Positions 23,901-32,782 of a DNA stretch of 64,000 bases are shown here, in pieces. Source of the DNA: Butyrivibrio sp. (lineage in GTDB: Bacteria > Bacillota > Clostridia > Lachnospirales > Lachnospiraceae); NCBI RefSeq assembly GCF_015056685.1, contig NZ_SVFW01000007.1:1-64000 (forward strand). The letters run 5' to 3'. The translations under genes were made by a program, and so were the position numbers. Every line of letters begins with the position of its first letter. The first letter of the stretch is position 1. Under the pieces are notes generated by a model. That model was not told the origin of the DNA. It saw nothing but the letters and a program-made list of their open reading frames with translations, and ran no database searches.

Positions 23901-26900
23901 TTTGTAGCTTTAGCTGTTGTTGATGACAATGGCTGATTATTATAAGTAATCTTGCTCTTATCAATTGACTTACTGCCTGTTGCTGTAACTACTGCAGTAT
24001 GTTCCTCACCATCATAAGTTGGTGTTTCCTGCTTGGTAGTAATAGTAATTGTCAGATGAATTGGCTTATAAAGAACCTGAACTGTAAGTGTACCATTATT
24101 ATTTTTAATAGTATCTAGCTGAGTTCCATCATCATAGCCTTCAATAATATTACCGTCATCGTCAGTTGGCTTATTGGCTTTGAGTGCTTCAATTCCTAAT
24201 ACAATGCCTGCATCCTCATAAACAGCTGCATCGATTTCGTTTACAAAGCCTGTTTCTTTGAACTTTTCACCTGAAGCAACACTTTCGCCCTTGTAGTACT
24301 CAATGTTGTACTTATAAGTAACTCTTACCCAATTAGCTTTTAGAGTAATGTCAGCTTCTACAGGTTCATCAAAATTATATGCTTCGCCATTAAGTAACCA
24401 ACCTTCTAATCTATAGAACTCTTTTGTAATTTCAACAGTTGGCTCTTTTGCCTTACCCTGATATACAACTGTCTGATTACCAGTCCCAATCTGTCCTGCT
24501 GTAGGCTGTTTATCTGTTCCACCATCAAGATTAAATGAAACAGTGTATTCATGTGGTGCCCATACGGCATATAGATCATTACCTGAATATACCTTGTTGC
24601 CATCTGCATCTAATGATGTAGTTGCTCCAGTTGTATCTGCAAAAATCTGATATGTTTCTTCAGCTTTCAGCCAAGCTTCAGTTGCTGTTGAAGATGCACT
24701 CCAGCCAAGGAAATCATAGTGAGCATCAGGTATTTCACCAAATAGATCATTATACGTTGGAGCTGTTACAGGATGATTAACTATAAGTGGCTTGTCATCA
24801 TCATCTGTTGTTACTGTAACAACGTCAGCTTCTGTCTCTGGTCCGAAGTTCTTATGATATCTGATAAAGATAGGCTCTTCTCCAGGATCTGCAGTACCAT
24901 TCTTCTGATAAACAGCCTTTACAAGAATCTGTTCAAGTTCTGTATCGATCATGTCCTCAGTAATAGAAATGATATCGTTTGGATAATACATTGTACCGTC
25001 ACCAACAACTTTCCAACCGATAAATGTATATCCTTTTTCTACCTGATCAGGTGCAGCTGCTGCCTTAAATGCAGAATCACTTGCATATTTTTTTTCATCA
25101 GAATATGTTTTCTCTCCTGCAAATGTTCCGTGCTGTTCTCCTGTTGTATAATCTGCTCCGTCAAATACTACAGAAACATTGCGTTCAAAACGCCACTTAG
25201 CAATGAGTGTAGTATCTTTCTTGATAGGCTCATAAGGGAATGGCTCGCCTACTGTTCCATCCTCATTCTGATAGAACCAGCCAACAAGTTTCCAACCATC
25301 TTTATCAATAAAACTAGTAGATGTAAGCTCATTCTTGTCTATAGCCTCACCTGGGCTCTGGCTCAATACAGCATATCCTGTTTGTGCATCTACTTTGCTC
25401 TGTATACCAGAACCAAATGTTCCGGTATTAGGGTTAAATCTTAATGGATATGATACAGACATCCATGAACTATAAACTGCAAGATTAGAAGCAGGCATAG
25501 TACTTGTGAATGCAAACTGTTGTGAGCCAGCAACATCATATGCCCAATATTTAAATGTATAGCCAAAATCACTATAATCCTCGGAGTCTTCTGTACCTGA
25601 ATATGCCGTAAGTGGCACGCCATATTTTACCTTTATAGTTTCAACTGTTGTCTGATTATGGTTATCTTCTGGCAATGGACTTACATCTATGAATGATAAC
25701 TCATACTCTATTCTGTCAAAATAGATACATAGCTCATTACCCCAACTATCAGTTTGCGAAACTTCCTCATTGAGCATATTGCTTGCATCAATCTTTGTTC
25801 CATCTTCACCATAAGAATAATAAGCCAATTTGAATCCAGTATACTTATTTGTCAATCTAAAGTTATTATTATCTGTAGTTCTTACTGAATTTTTTTCAGT
25901 ATATCCGTCACCATCAACATTTTCCTGGAAAAATCTTATTGTATGTACAGTTTCATTTACTTTTGTTCCAGTAAATGTCTTATCCTCAAAAAATGCATCC
26001 AAAAAAGTCGTTATTGTACCAGGGCTAACCCACTTATAATACTCATCGCTATCTTCAGGATGTGTTGGCCATACATAATTATTCTGAGTAAGTGTCTGAC
26101 CGTAAAGTCCCTTCATGGTATCAGTTACTGTTTGACTGGTAGAACCATCATTTTCATAGTAGTAATACAGATCACCAGTATATGAGCTGCCATCTTCGTA
26201 ATACCACTTTACAATTGTACTTGGTTCCTCTACACGATATACCTCTGTATAGCCCCATAATCTACTTGGTCGATAATATGTACCGTTTTGTGTAGTATTT
26301 GCCTTATCTATCTTTGTATAGATTGGATCTCCCCATCTATCATAACCACTGATATAGTATATATCACCGGTATACTCATTATAATATCCTCCCAAAACAT
26401 AATTCTGATAGAACTTTACTTCAGTACTCGTCTCTTTCTCATACCTTAATTTGTTACCATCTTTATCATAGTAATCATACCCAGCAGTAGGATTATTCTT
26501 GTGATTACTTTGATTGTAATACTTCGCATAGCCTTCTTCGTGTGTCGGAACATCTTCATTATGGTTAAAAGTAAGTGTAATTACTTTACGTGTATAGTAA
26601 ACATTGACAACCGTATCACCATTTCTACTGATAGATTTTCCGGAAACATCATTCTTAAGATACTGGAAGCCTGTATAATTAGCGCCGTCCATGCTAGAGA
26701 TAGACCAATTATTATCATCCCAAGCCTTTTGTCTTAGTGCATCATTAACACTACTCTCAGTAAGTTCATCTCCTGTTCTTCCTGTGAGTCTTACAGCTTC
26801 GCTATAATCATATGTGTATTTTCCGTCTATATTGTTATTATTTGGATTTCCATCCTGATCATAAACATCATTAACATTCTGAGTCCAGAAAATAACAGTA

Positions 26901-28888
26901 TATGTGGTGTTTGAATTTTCTTCCCAAACAGCATATAACTGGTATTCATTAGTCTCTTCATCAATAACATCATTAATTACACTATTCCAGTTAACATTAA
27001 CGGTGTTGTCTTCACCACTATCTGTTGACCAGCCCTTGAATGTGTAACCTGTACGCTTAGGAGCGTTATCACCTGTAACTTTGTCCTGAATTGTGCTAAG
27101 TCTTGCGCCATCTTTAACACGCTGAGCACCAGTGAATGTTGCCCCGCTTCCATTCTTATCAAAACGTACCCAATAAGCTTTAGTAACAGATGCCCACAGC
27201 TCAGGTGTTGTATCAGCATATACAGTTGTATCGCTTATTACTATTCCTGCTTTGGCATTTGCTTCACTTGTAGACCATCCAATACATGCCTTGATATCTT
27301 CCGCAGGGATATATTCTGGAATGCTTGAAAGATCTACTGATGGTCTCTGATTTCCAGTTACTTCAATAGTTTCAACATGGAAAATTTCACCATTTTCTCC
27401 ACGGAATGTGATGTAGTAATTCTTCTTAAGAAGAGGAACAACTTCGATTGTTGTAGGGCTCTCCTTCGTGATGTCACTAATTGTATCGAACTCTATGTCT
27501 ACCTGTTCCTCATTAACAATCTTCTGCCACTTAACAAAAGATTCATTGTCACCAGTTTTCGGAACACCAGGATTTAACAGAGTATCGCCATTCTTGACAG
27601 CCTGAGTATTGAATACAGTTGTCTTATCGGGATCTTCATAAAACTTATAAGTTACAACCTTCTTTTCACTATTTGCGTCTTCACCTGCAAAAATGAATAC
27701 TGAGAACTCATTTGAATCAAACTCTATTCCAGTCGCAACCTTAGTCTCATCCTCTGGATCTGCGTTCTTTTCTTCTGTAGCGACTGCAGCCTCGATTTCT
27801 TTCACCTCGCCGTCATGCTGATGGAGCACGGTGAAGTCTGTACCTTCGATCTTTTCAACAAGTGAAATTGATACATGAACGTACTGTGCATCTGCAGGCT
27901 GGATTTCGTCTTCATTGTATATGAACTTAATGTCAACACCCTTAGCCTCTTTTACGTTATCGCCAAGAGTATCCTGGGCTGTTTCAAGGGCCTGAGTTTC
28001 TGGAATAGCCTCAATTGATACAGTTGTACCCTCAGGGAAAAGACCTTCTTCAGCCTCTACAGATACATTCATTCCTCCAGTTATCTTGCTCTCGGAAATT
28101 GCAGGCATTTCTTCAAGTTTCATGAACTTGGCTGTGAATGTTGTATCTTTTTCCACATCAGAAGGAACGAGCAAGGCATCATTGGTTACAAAATTGCCAT
28201 CCTCGTCTACCCACTCTGTGAACTGATATTTATCATTCCAAGGAGTTGCCTCAGAACCTTCAAACTCAGCATCTTTATCATTGAGATCAACGGTTTCTTC
28301 TTTTACAGAGACACGTCCACCCATAGATGCTTTGTACTTAACAGTTACAAGGTTCTGCTCTTTTTCTTCTATTTCAGTAGAAGCTGAGCTTGCAGCGTCT
28401 GCTGCCTCTTCAATAGAAGCAGATGTTGCAGCTGAAGCAGCTTCTGTGCTTTCCTCGTTTGCAGAAGTAGCTTCTGATGAAGCCTCTACAGCCTCTGTTG
28501 CAGAAGCTGTTGCCTCTGTTACTGCCGGAGCTGTCGCAGGTTCTTCTACAACATTTCCTCCATTAGTAATATCAGCGGTTGCCTCCTCGACAGCGCCTTC
28601 TGTAGCCTGATCTGAAGGTGTTCCCTCAGAGCCTTCAGTTTCTGTCTCGACTTCCGCCTCGATATCAGACTCATTTTCCTCATTTTCAGCAGGAGTTTCT
28701 TCATCTGTTTCGATGTCCTCCCACTGGAGTTCTGAAGATTCTTCGTTAGAATCTTCTGAGATCTGTTCAAGTTCTTCTTCGCTTCCTACAGCAAAAGATC
28801 TTGTGCTTGCATAATCACTACTAAAAGTAGTTGTTACAAGCGCAAGTGTCAGTAGGAATGCTAAAAATCTGTTAAACTTTCTTGACAT
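20972..28888 (-). CDS. Giant repeat surface protein (InlB-B and MBG repeats)
   Basis: 2638 residues, the largest gene here. A signal peptide (MSRKFNRFLAFLLTLALV) leads into an acidic Glu/Ala/Thr/Ser-rich stretch to about residue 190. Next are many InlB B-type (Flg_new) repeats to about residue 1560, recognised by GYTFKGWST, GWKLVGWF, YRLEGWLLNG and -ITLKANW endings. MBG/YDG-type domains (FVYDGTEKEVTG, TYGEVDPEF, NYAITYKPGTLTI) run to about 2520. A Pro/Thr linker (TPTPTPDPTP) and an Ala-rich part follow, then VLGATREG and VLGSRRAKTDDQT, one membrane helix and RKKKEEE. Probably an adhesin. No LPxTG is present. ATG at 28888 follows GGGAGG; an upstream ATG at 28909 overlaps the RBS. Confidence 0.92.
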   Translation of the reverse strand: MSRKFNRFLAFLLTLALVTTTFSSDYASTRSFAVGSEEELEQISEDSNEESSELQWEDIETDEETPAENEENESDIEAEVETETEGSEGTPSDQATEGAVEEATADITNGGNVVEEPATAPAVTEATASATEAVEASSEATSANEESTEAASAATSASIEEAADAASSASTEIEEKEQNLVTVKYKASMGGRVSVKEETVDLNDKDAEFEGSEATPWNDKYQFTEWVDEDGNFVTNDALLVPSDVEKDTTFTAKFMKLEEMPAISESKITGGMNVSVEAEEGLFPEGTTVSIEAIPETQALETAQDTLGDNVKEAKGVDIKFIYNEDEIQPADAQYVHVSISLVEKIEGTDFTVLHQHDGEVKEIEAAVATEEKNADPEDETKVATGIEFDSNEFSVFIFAGEDANSEKKVVTYKFYEDPDKTTVFNTQAVKNGDTLLNPGVPKTGDNESFVKWQKIVNEEQVDIEFDTISDITKESPTTIEVVPLLKKNYYITFRGENGEIFHVETIEVTGNQRPSVDLSSIPEYIPAEDIKACIGWSTSEANAKAGIVISDTTVYADTTPELWASVTKAYWVRFDKNGSGATFTGAQRVKDGARLSTIQDKVTGDNAPKRTGYTFKGWSTDSGEDNTVNVNWNSVINDVIDEETNEYQLYAVWEENSNTTYTVIFWTQNVNDVYDQDGNPNNNNIDGKYTYDYSEAVRLTGRTGDELTESSVNDALRQKAWDDNNWSISSMDGANYTGFQYLKNDVSGKSISRNGDTVVNVYYTRKVITLTFNHNEDVPTHEEGYAKYYNQSNHKNNPTAGYDYYDKDGNKLRYEKETSTEVKFYQNYVLGGYYNEYTGDIYYISGYDRWGDPIYTKIDKANTTQNGTYYRPSRLWGYTEVYRVEEPSTIVKWYYEDGSSYTGDLYYYYENDGSTSQTVTDTMKGLYGQTLTQNNYVWPTHPEDSDEYYKWVSPGTITTFLDAFFEDKTFTGTKVNETVHTIRFFQENVDGDGYTEKNSVRTTDNNNFRLTNKYTGFKLAYYSYGEDGTKIDASNMLNEEVSQTDSWGNELCIYFDRIEYELSFIDVSPLPEDNHNQTTVETIKVKYGVPLTAYSGTEDSEDYSDFGYTFKYWAYDVAGSQQFAFTSTMPASNLAVYSSWMSVSYPLRFNPNTGTFGSGIQSKVDAQTGYAVLSQSPGEAIDKNELTSTSFIDKDGWKLVGWFYQNEDGTVGEPFPYEPIKKDTTLIAKWRFERNVSVVFDGADYTTGEQHGTFAGEKTYSDEKKYASDSAFKAAAAPDQVEKGYTFIGWKVVGDGTMYYPNDIISITEDMIDTELEQILVKAVYQKNGTADPGEEPIFIRYHKNFGPETEADVVTVTTDDDDKPLIVNHPVTAPTYNDLFGEIPDAHYDFLGWSASSTATEAWLKAEETYQIFADTTGATTSLDADGNKVYSGNDLYAVWAPHEYTVSFNLDGGTDKQPTAGQIGTGNQTVVYQGKAKEPTVEITKEFYRLEGWLLNGEAYNFDEPVEADITLKANWVRVTYKYNIEYYKGESVASGEKFKETGFVNEIDAAVYEDAGIVLGIEALKANKPTDDDGNIIEGYDDGTQLDTIKNNNGTLTVQVLYKPIHLTITITTKQETPTYDGEEHTAVVTATGSKSIDKSKITYNNQPLSSTTAKATNVSDNGSATAKKILDAQKFAYNKGAYVVEFVFANNNNENSVTIQKRAIELTANSNTDFVYDGTEKEVTGVTVTSGSLAKESHKADATLSGNKRTDVGTQSVTASNGVVKDGNTDVTGNYAITYKPGTLTINKAGGEALGLDAKGFDVTYDAESHKVTASTTVTAGTTISYKVGNGEWTTKAPEYTDVIDETEVTVKAENANYNNAEKKVKIRIKKRAIELTANSNTDFVYDGTEKEVTGVTVTSGSLAKESHKADATLSGNKRTDVGTQSVTASNGVVKDGNTDVTGNYAITYKPGTLTINKAGGEALGLDAKGFDVTYDAESHKVTASTTVTAGTTISYKVGNGEWTTKAPEYTDVIDETEVTVKAENANYNNAEKKVKIRIKKRAIELKVADAEKTYGEVDPEFKLEDGELDKVFGDDVISYAITRKNADKDVDAGTYEKVLIAKETSDSASAEASGPHYANGNYNITFVPGNFEIKKASGQALELSVEGYQGVYDAKDHTVDVVMNPELEQSTTILYSTNGTDWSKDAPQFKNVVEGQTVQVKTENKNYEVATASATVTISKRPIIVMAGNGTEQSFMFDGKPHTASGYDWTKETEAGGLIDGQKLEAELENNTQTTVGNYKFNIKEGSVKITDGILIFKEDVTDNYSIEYVEGAMKIASRKDTGDEYRITVHADNVLVTYNGKVQTYTTGYGVSSDTEDVNIAAMIWDAIKNLFTLKSSATTGVPFDMDGTTYTLSGVTVSASGKNVGNYKFVATGKEVVTMIINGEEVPVTDEFKISYELGELQIGYADAKVTADSASKVEGATDPTLTAAVSTTNSALLTEAQNTVQYAVARATGETAGDYAITVTGDVYQGNFKVDYVNNTFTITAATPAPTPTPTPDPTPAGGDDPTPAAPTPVTPAPVAAAPAAAPAAAVLGATREGTAATNGAAVLGSRRAKTDDQTDDTSRAFAIVIAAAVAISLFVTRKKKEEE
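22731..23240 (-). repeat. 510-bp tandem repeat in the surface-protein gene, unit 2
   Basis: Encodes residues about 1883-2052, a pair of MBG domains from KRAIELTANSNTDFVYDGTE to EKKVKIRIK. It is nearly identical at DNA level to 23241-23750, with only about two base differences seen, implying recent duplication or ongoing homogenisation. Confidence 0.9.
23241..23750 (-). repeat. 510-bp tandem repeat in the surface-protein gene, unit 1
   Basis: First unit in reading order (residues about 1713-1882). The reading frame is preserved exactly by the 510-bp period (170 codons), so copy number can change without disrupting the protein. Confidence 0.9.
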
Positions 28889-28924
28889 AACACTATGCCT
28901 CCCTCTCATAAAAAAATCGCAAAA

Positions 28925-29158
28925 TCATGAAGAAGTATGGGCCGTTTCCATACTGCTCATGTTACTACCGCTTTTAATGGCCTCATCCATTAGCTGTAAC
29001 ATTTCCAATGTACTTCTAAATCTGACACTCTTTTGTTCATTCGCCCAAACAAGTTCACCCTGCCAAGAGCCGTTCTGGCAATGGTCAACTTTTATAATGA
29101 ACGTGTCTCCCATTTTATAAGTGCCTTTACAATACTCATTCATAACTCTTTTACTCAT
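28925..29158 (-). CDS. Small conserved protein, paralogue A
   Basis: 77 residues. The core FIIKVDHCQNGSWQGELVWA then NEQKSVRFRSTLEMLQLMDEA is matched closely by the 63-residue protein at 29491-29682. One Cys, no membrane segment and no signal peptide, so probably cytoplasmic. It ends 36 bp before the giant surface-protein start with no terminator between, so the two are likely one transcript; a TATAAT lies at 29179-29184. GGGGGAAAG serves as RBS. Role unknown; a regulatory or assembly function for the surface protein is only a guess. Confidence 0.7.
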   Translation of the reverse strand: MSKRVMNEYCKGTYKMGDTFIIKVDHCQNGSWQGELVWANEQKSVRFRSTLEMLQLMDEAIKSGSNMSSMETAHTSS

Positions 29159-29184
29159 TACTTTCCCCCTAATGAGTAATTATA

Positions 29185-29427
29185 TGGACCGGGTAATCAT
29201 AAGACCTATCATAATTAACCATTTTTTTGAACTAAATTTCATAATCTATACATAAAATTCTAAATAATATTTCAACCATGCGGAATAGGGGATTTATGAA
29301 GTTTTTATAAAATGAGTATTAAGTAAAAATAAACCGCAATAGCTCGTATTCTGCGGATTTTCAGACACTAAATATAGACATAGCTTTATCTAAATAAGTT
29401 TATAGTTTTTTAAACAAAATAAAATAC
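29185..29427. other. AT-rich intergenic region
   Basis: No gene, tRNA or convincing conserved RNA seen between the two small paralogue genes. It holds the promoter region of paralogue A (TATAAT on the minus strand at 29179-29184, weak -35) and the tail of the paralogue B unit. Confidence 0.5.
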
Positions 29428-29458
29428 GGAGCTGGCGCACGTATAGTGCGACAGCCCC
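29428..29458 (-). terminator. Terminator of paralogue B gene
   Basis: Stem GGAGCTG/CAGCCCC (one mismatch) and CGCAC/GTGCG with loop GTATA, followed by TATTTTATTTTG on the minus strand. Confidence 0.75.
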
Positions 29459-29490
29459 GCATTACATAAAGAATTTAATATTCTCTTTAT

Positions 29491-29682
29491 TTATTCATTA
29501 ACAGCTTCCTGATGGTTAATTCCTGCTGTTGCAGCTTCATCCATGAGTCTCAACATTTCCATCATACTTCTGAAATGTATAGTCCTGTTCGCTTCTGCCC
29601 AAACAATTTTTCCTTGCCAGGTACCATTCTGACAATCCGTGATCTTTACGATAAATGTCTGTTTGGCATCAAGAGATTTCAT
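29491..29682 (-). CDS. Small conserved protein, paralogue B
   Basis: 63 residues, about half identical to the 28925-29158 product (FIVKITDCQNGTWQGKIVWA, then IHFRSMMEMLRLMDEA). It has its own strong RBS (AAAAGGGGGT) and terminator, so it is expressed independently of the surface-protein transcript. The conserved CQNG(S/T)WQG and FRSxxEML(R/Q)LMDEA blocks indicate a single small alpha/beta domain. Family name not recognised. Confidence 0.7.
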   Translation of the reverse strand: MKSLDAKQTFIVKITDCQNGTWQGKIVWAEANRTIHFRSMMEMLRLMDEAATAGINHQEAVNE

Positions 29683-29850
29683 GTTTACCCCCTTTTCAGG
29701 TTACCTTGTACATCAAGTCCTAACCCAATTGCATATATTGTACGCAAACAGCTATCATAATTTTAATCATAATTGCTCTTATTTTTGTTGTTTTTTCGTG
29801 AAATAAGAAATAAATCGCTAAAGTTTTTCTAAAATATCGTGCTTTATATA

Positions 29851-29906
29851 AAAATAAAGCCTATATCTGAAACGATTAAGTGTGCATCAGACATAGGCTT
29901 TATTTT
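29851..29906 (-). terminator. Terminator of the ThDP enzyme/cytidylyltransferase operon
   Basis: Perfect 14-bp stem AAAATAAAGCCTAT / ATAGGCTTTATTTT with further ATCTGA/TCAGA pairing; T-rich on both strands. Confidence 0.85.
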
Positions 29907-29921
29907 TTGTTTAGAAACTAA

Positions 29922-31913
29922 TTAAATATACATATTTTCCGCAAGTTCTTCTCTAGGAAGAAATGGGGCAAGATCCTCTAATGGAGCGCTTGTAAGGCTG
30001 CCGTCAGCTTCTTTTTTCACTGATGACTTAGGAGCCCAGGGCTGAACTGTATCTGTAAACACTTCGCAGAACACAGGGGTATCGGAAGACAAAGCTTTAT
30101 CAATGCCAGGCTCAAGGTCATTCCCTTTTTTAATTGAAACGTAATTGTAGCCAAATACCTCTGCCAGCTTTCCAAATTCAGGAAAAGCAAGGTCTCCGCT
30201 CTCTGGGCCGATTCCAAACTTGGAATAATCACTGAAGTGATAATTCTGAGTAAGTCTGATGGAGTGGTAACCATCATTATTTATAAGAAAGAGCTTTATA
30301 GGGAGCTTATTTGTAACTATAGTCTGAAGTTCCTGCAGGTTCATCATGATGCTGCCGTCGCCCTCAAGGCAGATGGTCTCTTTTTTACCTGAAGCAATGC
30401 AAAGTCCGATTGCTGCCGGAAGTCCATAGCCCATGCTGGCTACAGCGTTATTAATAATGAATCTGCTGCCGTTCTTGATATGCCACGCCTGAGAACCAGC
30501 TACGCAGCAGGCACCGTTGCTGACTGCTGTAAGCGAGCCTTCATGTGCCTTGTCAGAAAGAGCTCTGATAAAGCCATAGACATTTACAGGAGCATCACCG
30601 GTAGCGCGCTGATTTTCAGACACAACAGGGTATTTTTCTTTCCATTTGATACATTGAGCGCGCCAGTCATCGCATGATGCAAAGTATGACTGGTCATCAT
30701 TCTTTAAGTTTTTCCAATCTTTTATCTCATCAAGGGTCTCATTCATGGCTTCCATGAACAATCTGGCATCTGCACAGATCTTTTTATCCACATGGATCGT
30801 GTGCTTTTCCATCTCAGCAGGGTCGATATCCACCATTATGACTTTGGCTGCTCTCGCCCAAGAACTCCAGGTATAACCGGTCTGTCTGATGGATATTCTG
30901 GATCCGATAACAAGCAAAAGATCTGAATTCTGAACTGCAAAATTTCCTGCTCTGTCGCCCATGTAGCCTCCGCGGCCGCAGTAAAGCGGATTCTCATCCT
31001 CTATGAGGTCAATAGAATTCCAATAAGTACAAACAGGAACTCCAAGTTTGTCCACCATCTCTCTGAAAGCATCAAAGCCCTTTGAAATGCGGATTCCGCC
31101 GCCCGCGTAGATGACAGGTCTTTTAGCCTTTTTGATCTCATCAAGGATCATCTGGGACGCTGCCAGAAGTTCATTGTGATTCATAGGCTCTGATGTAGAA
31201 GCATTGTCTTTTTCCACATCAGGGCAAAGACATGAATGCTCTTGTCTATACTCCTCGTCAAAGCTGCGAAGCTCGGCCGGATTAATTTCTTTTGCCTGGT
31301 AATTAACAGGAACGTCTACCCATACAGGTCCAGGACGACCGGTACTCATAAGGTGCCAGGCCTTCTCCATAACATACCTGATGTCTTCCGGCGCCTCAAG
31401 CATGACTGCGTATTTGCACATGTGCTTAGTCATCTGGGTGATATCGTATTCCTGGTCTCCTATGGAACGAGGAAGGCCTGAATCATTTATAAATTCATGG
31501 CTTGCAATCGGTCTTTCTGAATCAGAGTTTTCCTGAAAATCTGCGCTGCAGCCTCTTTTAGAGAGGCCGTACTCTGTGTTTCCTTCCATGTATCTGACTG
31601 TAGTGTCGTATCTGACCTGTCCACTTACAACGAACATGGGAAGTGAATCAAGCCATCCGCCGAGAACGCCTGTGATGGCATTGGTTCCGCCAGGGCCTGA
31701 AGTAACGCAAAGTGCTGCAACTTTTTCTCCGTATCTTGAGTAGCTCTCTGCAGCAATAGCTGCGCCCTGCTCGTGATGGAAATGGGTACAGTGCATGCCC
31801 TCTGTATGGCCAAATGAGTTGTTAAGGTGCATCGCACCGCCGCCTACAACTGTAAAGCAGTCAGTGACACCTTTTTTGATCAAAAAATCTACTATATAAT
31901 CTGATAATTTCAT
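29922..31913 (-). CDS. Thiamine diphosphate-dependent enzyme, acetolactate synthase-like
   Basis: A 663-residue ThDP enzyme. The N-domain has the catalytic Glu in THFHHEQGAAIAAE and TSGPGGTNAITG; the middle domain has the VIYAGGGIRISKG Rossmann part; the C-domain has the ThDP/Mg motif CLEGDGSIMMNLQELQT. It is about 100 residues longer than IlvB. Because it sits 6 bp after a glucose-1-phosphate cytidylyltransferase gene, in an envelope region and without ilvN or ilvC, it may act on a CDP-sugar, as YerE does when it adds a two-carbon unit in yersiniose synthesis. That assignment is inference. Confidence 0.85.
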   Translation of the reverse strand: MKLSDYIVDFLIKKGVTDCFTVVGGGAMHLNNSFGHTEGMHCTHFHHEQGAAIAAESYSRYGEKVAALCVTSGPGGTNAITGVLGGWLDSLPMFVVSGQVRYDTTVRYMEGNTEYGLSKRGCSADFQENSDSERPIASHEFINDSGLPRSIGDQEYDITQMTKHMCKYAVMLEAPEDIRYVMEKAWHLMSTGRPGPVWVDVPVNYQAKEINPAELRSFDEEYRQEHSCLCPDVEKDNASTSEPMNHNELLAASQMILDEIKKAKRPVIYAGGGIRISKGFDAFREMVDKLGVPVCTYWNSIDLIEDENPLYCGRGGYMGDRAGNFAVQNSDLLLVIGSRISIRQTGYTWSSWARAAKVIMVDIDPAEMEKHTIHVDKKICADARLFMEAMNETLDEIKDWKNLKNDDQSYFASCDDWRAQCIKWKEKYPVVSENQRATGDAPVNVYGFIRALSDKAHEGSLTAVSNGACCVAGSQAWHIKNGSRFIINNAVASMGYGLPAAIGLCIASGKKETICLEGDGSIMMNLQELQTIVTNKLPIKLFLINNDGYHSIRLTQNYHFSDYSKFGIGPESGDLAFPEFGKLAEVFGYNYVSIKKGNDLEPGIDKALSSDTPVFCEVFTDTVQPWAPKSSVKKEADGSLTSAPLEDLAPFLPREELAENMYI

Positions 31914-31919
31914 AAAACC

Positions 31920-32699
31920 TCACCACTTGATCCAAGGAGCTCTGCCTGTCTCAATGAGATCAGAGAGTTCATCTCTTTCTCTTGCTGTATCCATGCACTT
32001 CCAGAAGCCGTCATACTTATAAGCTGCAAGCTCGCCGTCTCTTACAAGGTTGTGCATTGGCTCTTTTTCAAAGAAGGTGCTATCGCCCTCGATGTAGTCG
32101 AAAACTCCCGGCTCAAGTACCATATATCCGCCATTGATACGAGCTCCATCGATGTTGGCCTTCTCTCTGAAGTCCTTAACAACTGATGAGTCATCAGAAT
32201 CTATATCAAACACACCAAATCTCTGTCCTGCAAGAATGGCTGTAACTGTAGCAATCTTGCCATGGCTCTTATGGAACTCAAGAAGTTTGTTCATATCAAG
32301 ATCGCAGACTCCATCACCGTAGGTCATGAAGAATGTCTCATTCCCCACATGCTCTTTTATCCTCTTGATACGTCCACCGGTCATGGTGCTGTATCCCGTA
32401 TCAACTATTGTAACTTTCCATGGTTCTGCCTTCTGTGAATGGAATGTCTTTTTATTCCTGTTAGCAAAATCAAAAGTCACGTCGCAGTTGTGGAGATAAT
32501 AGTTATTGAAATACTCCTTGATCACTTCCTGCTTGTATCCTGCACAGATGATGAATTCGTTGAATCCATAGTGGGAATACTCTTTCATGATATGCCAAAG
32601 AATTGGTTTGCCGCCAATCTCAATCATTGGCTTTGGACGCAAGTGGCTCTCTTCACTGATACGTGTTCCGAAACCACCGGCTAAAATTACTACTTTCAT
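31920..32699 (-). CDS. rfbF: Glucose-1-phosphate cytidylyltransferase
   Basis: A 259-residue nucleotidyltransferase: VILAGGFGTRISEESHLRPK (nucleotide-binding loop), MIEIGGKPILWHIM, and GFWKCMDTARERDEL at the C-terminus, all characteristic of RfbF/DdhA. It makes CDP-glucose from CTP and glucose-1-phosphate, the first step to CDP-3,6-dideoxyhexoses and branched CDP-sugars. No CDP-glucose 4,6-dehydratase (DdhB) is present in the window. It is the first gene of a two-gene operon with the ThDP enzyme. AAAGG precedes the ATG. Confidence 0.92.
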   Translation of the reverse strand: MKVVILAGGFGTRISEESHLRPKPMIEIGGKPILWHIMKEYSHYGFNEFIICAGYKQEVIKEYFNNYYLHNCDVTFDFANRNKKTFHSQKAEPWKVTIVDTGYSTMTGGRIKRIKEHVGNETFFMTYGDGVCDLDMNKLLEFHKSHGKIATVTAILAGQRFGVFDIDSDDSSVVKDFREKANIDGARINGGYMVLEPGVFDYIEGDSTFFEKEPMHNLVRDGELAAYKYDGFWKCMDTARERDELSDLIETGRAPWIKW

Positions 32700-32782
32700 T
32701 TAAATGCCTTTCATTTTTAAAACTCTCTTTTTTAACCTATATAATATAAACCAAGTTGTTTGTTTTAACAAGGATTGGCAAT

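Noticed and set aside
28281..28610. Plus-strand Ala/Ser/Val-rich frame
   Set aside because: Antisense of the acidic Ala/Glu-rich N-terminal region of the surface protein; compositional artefact.
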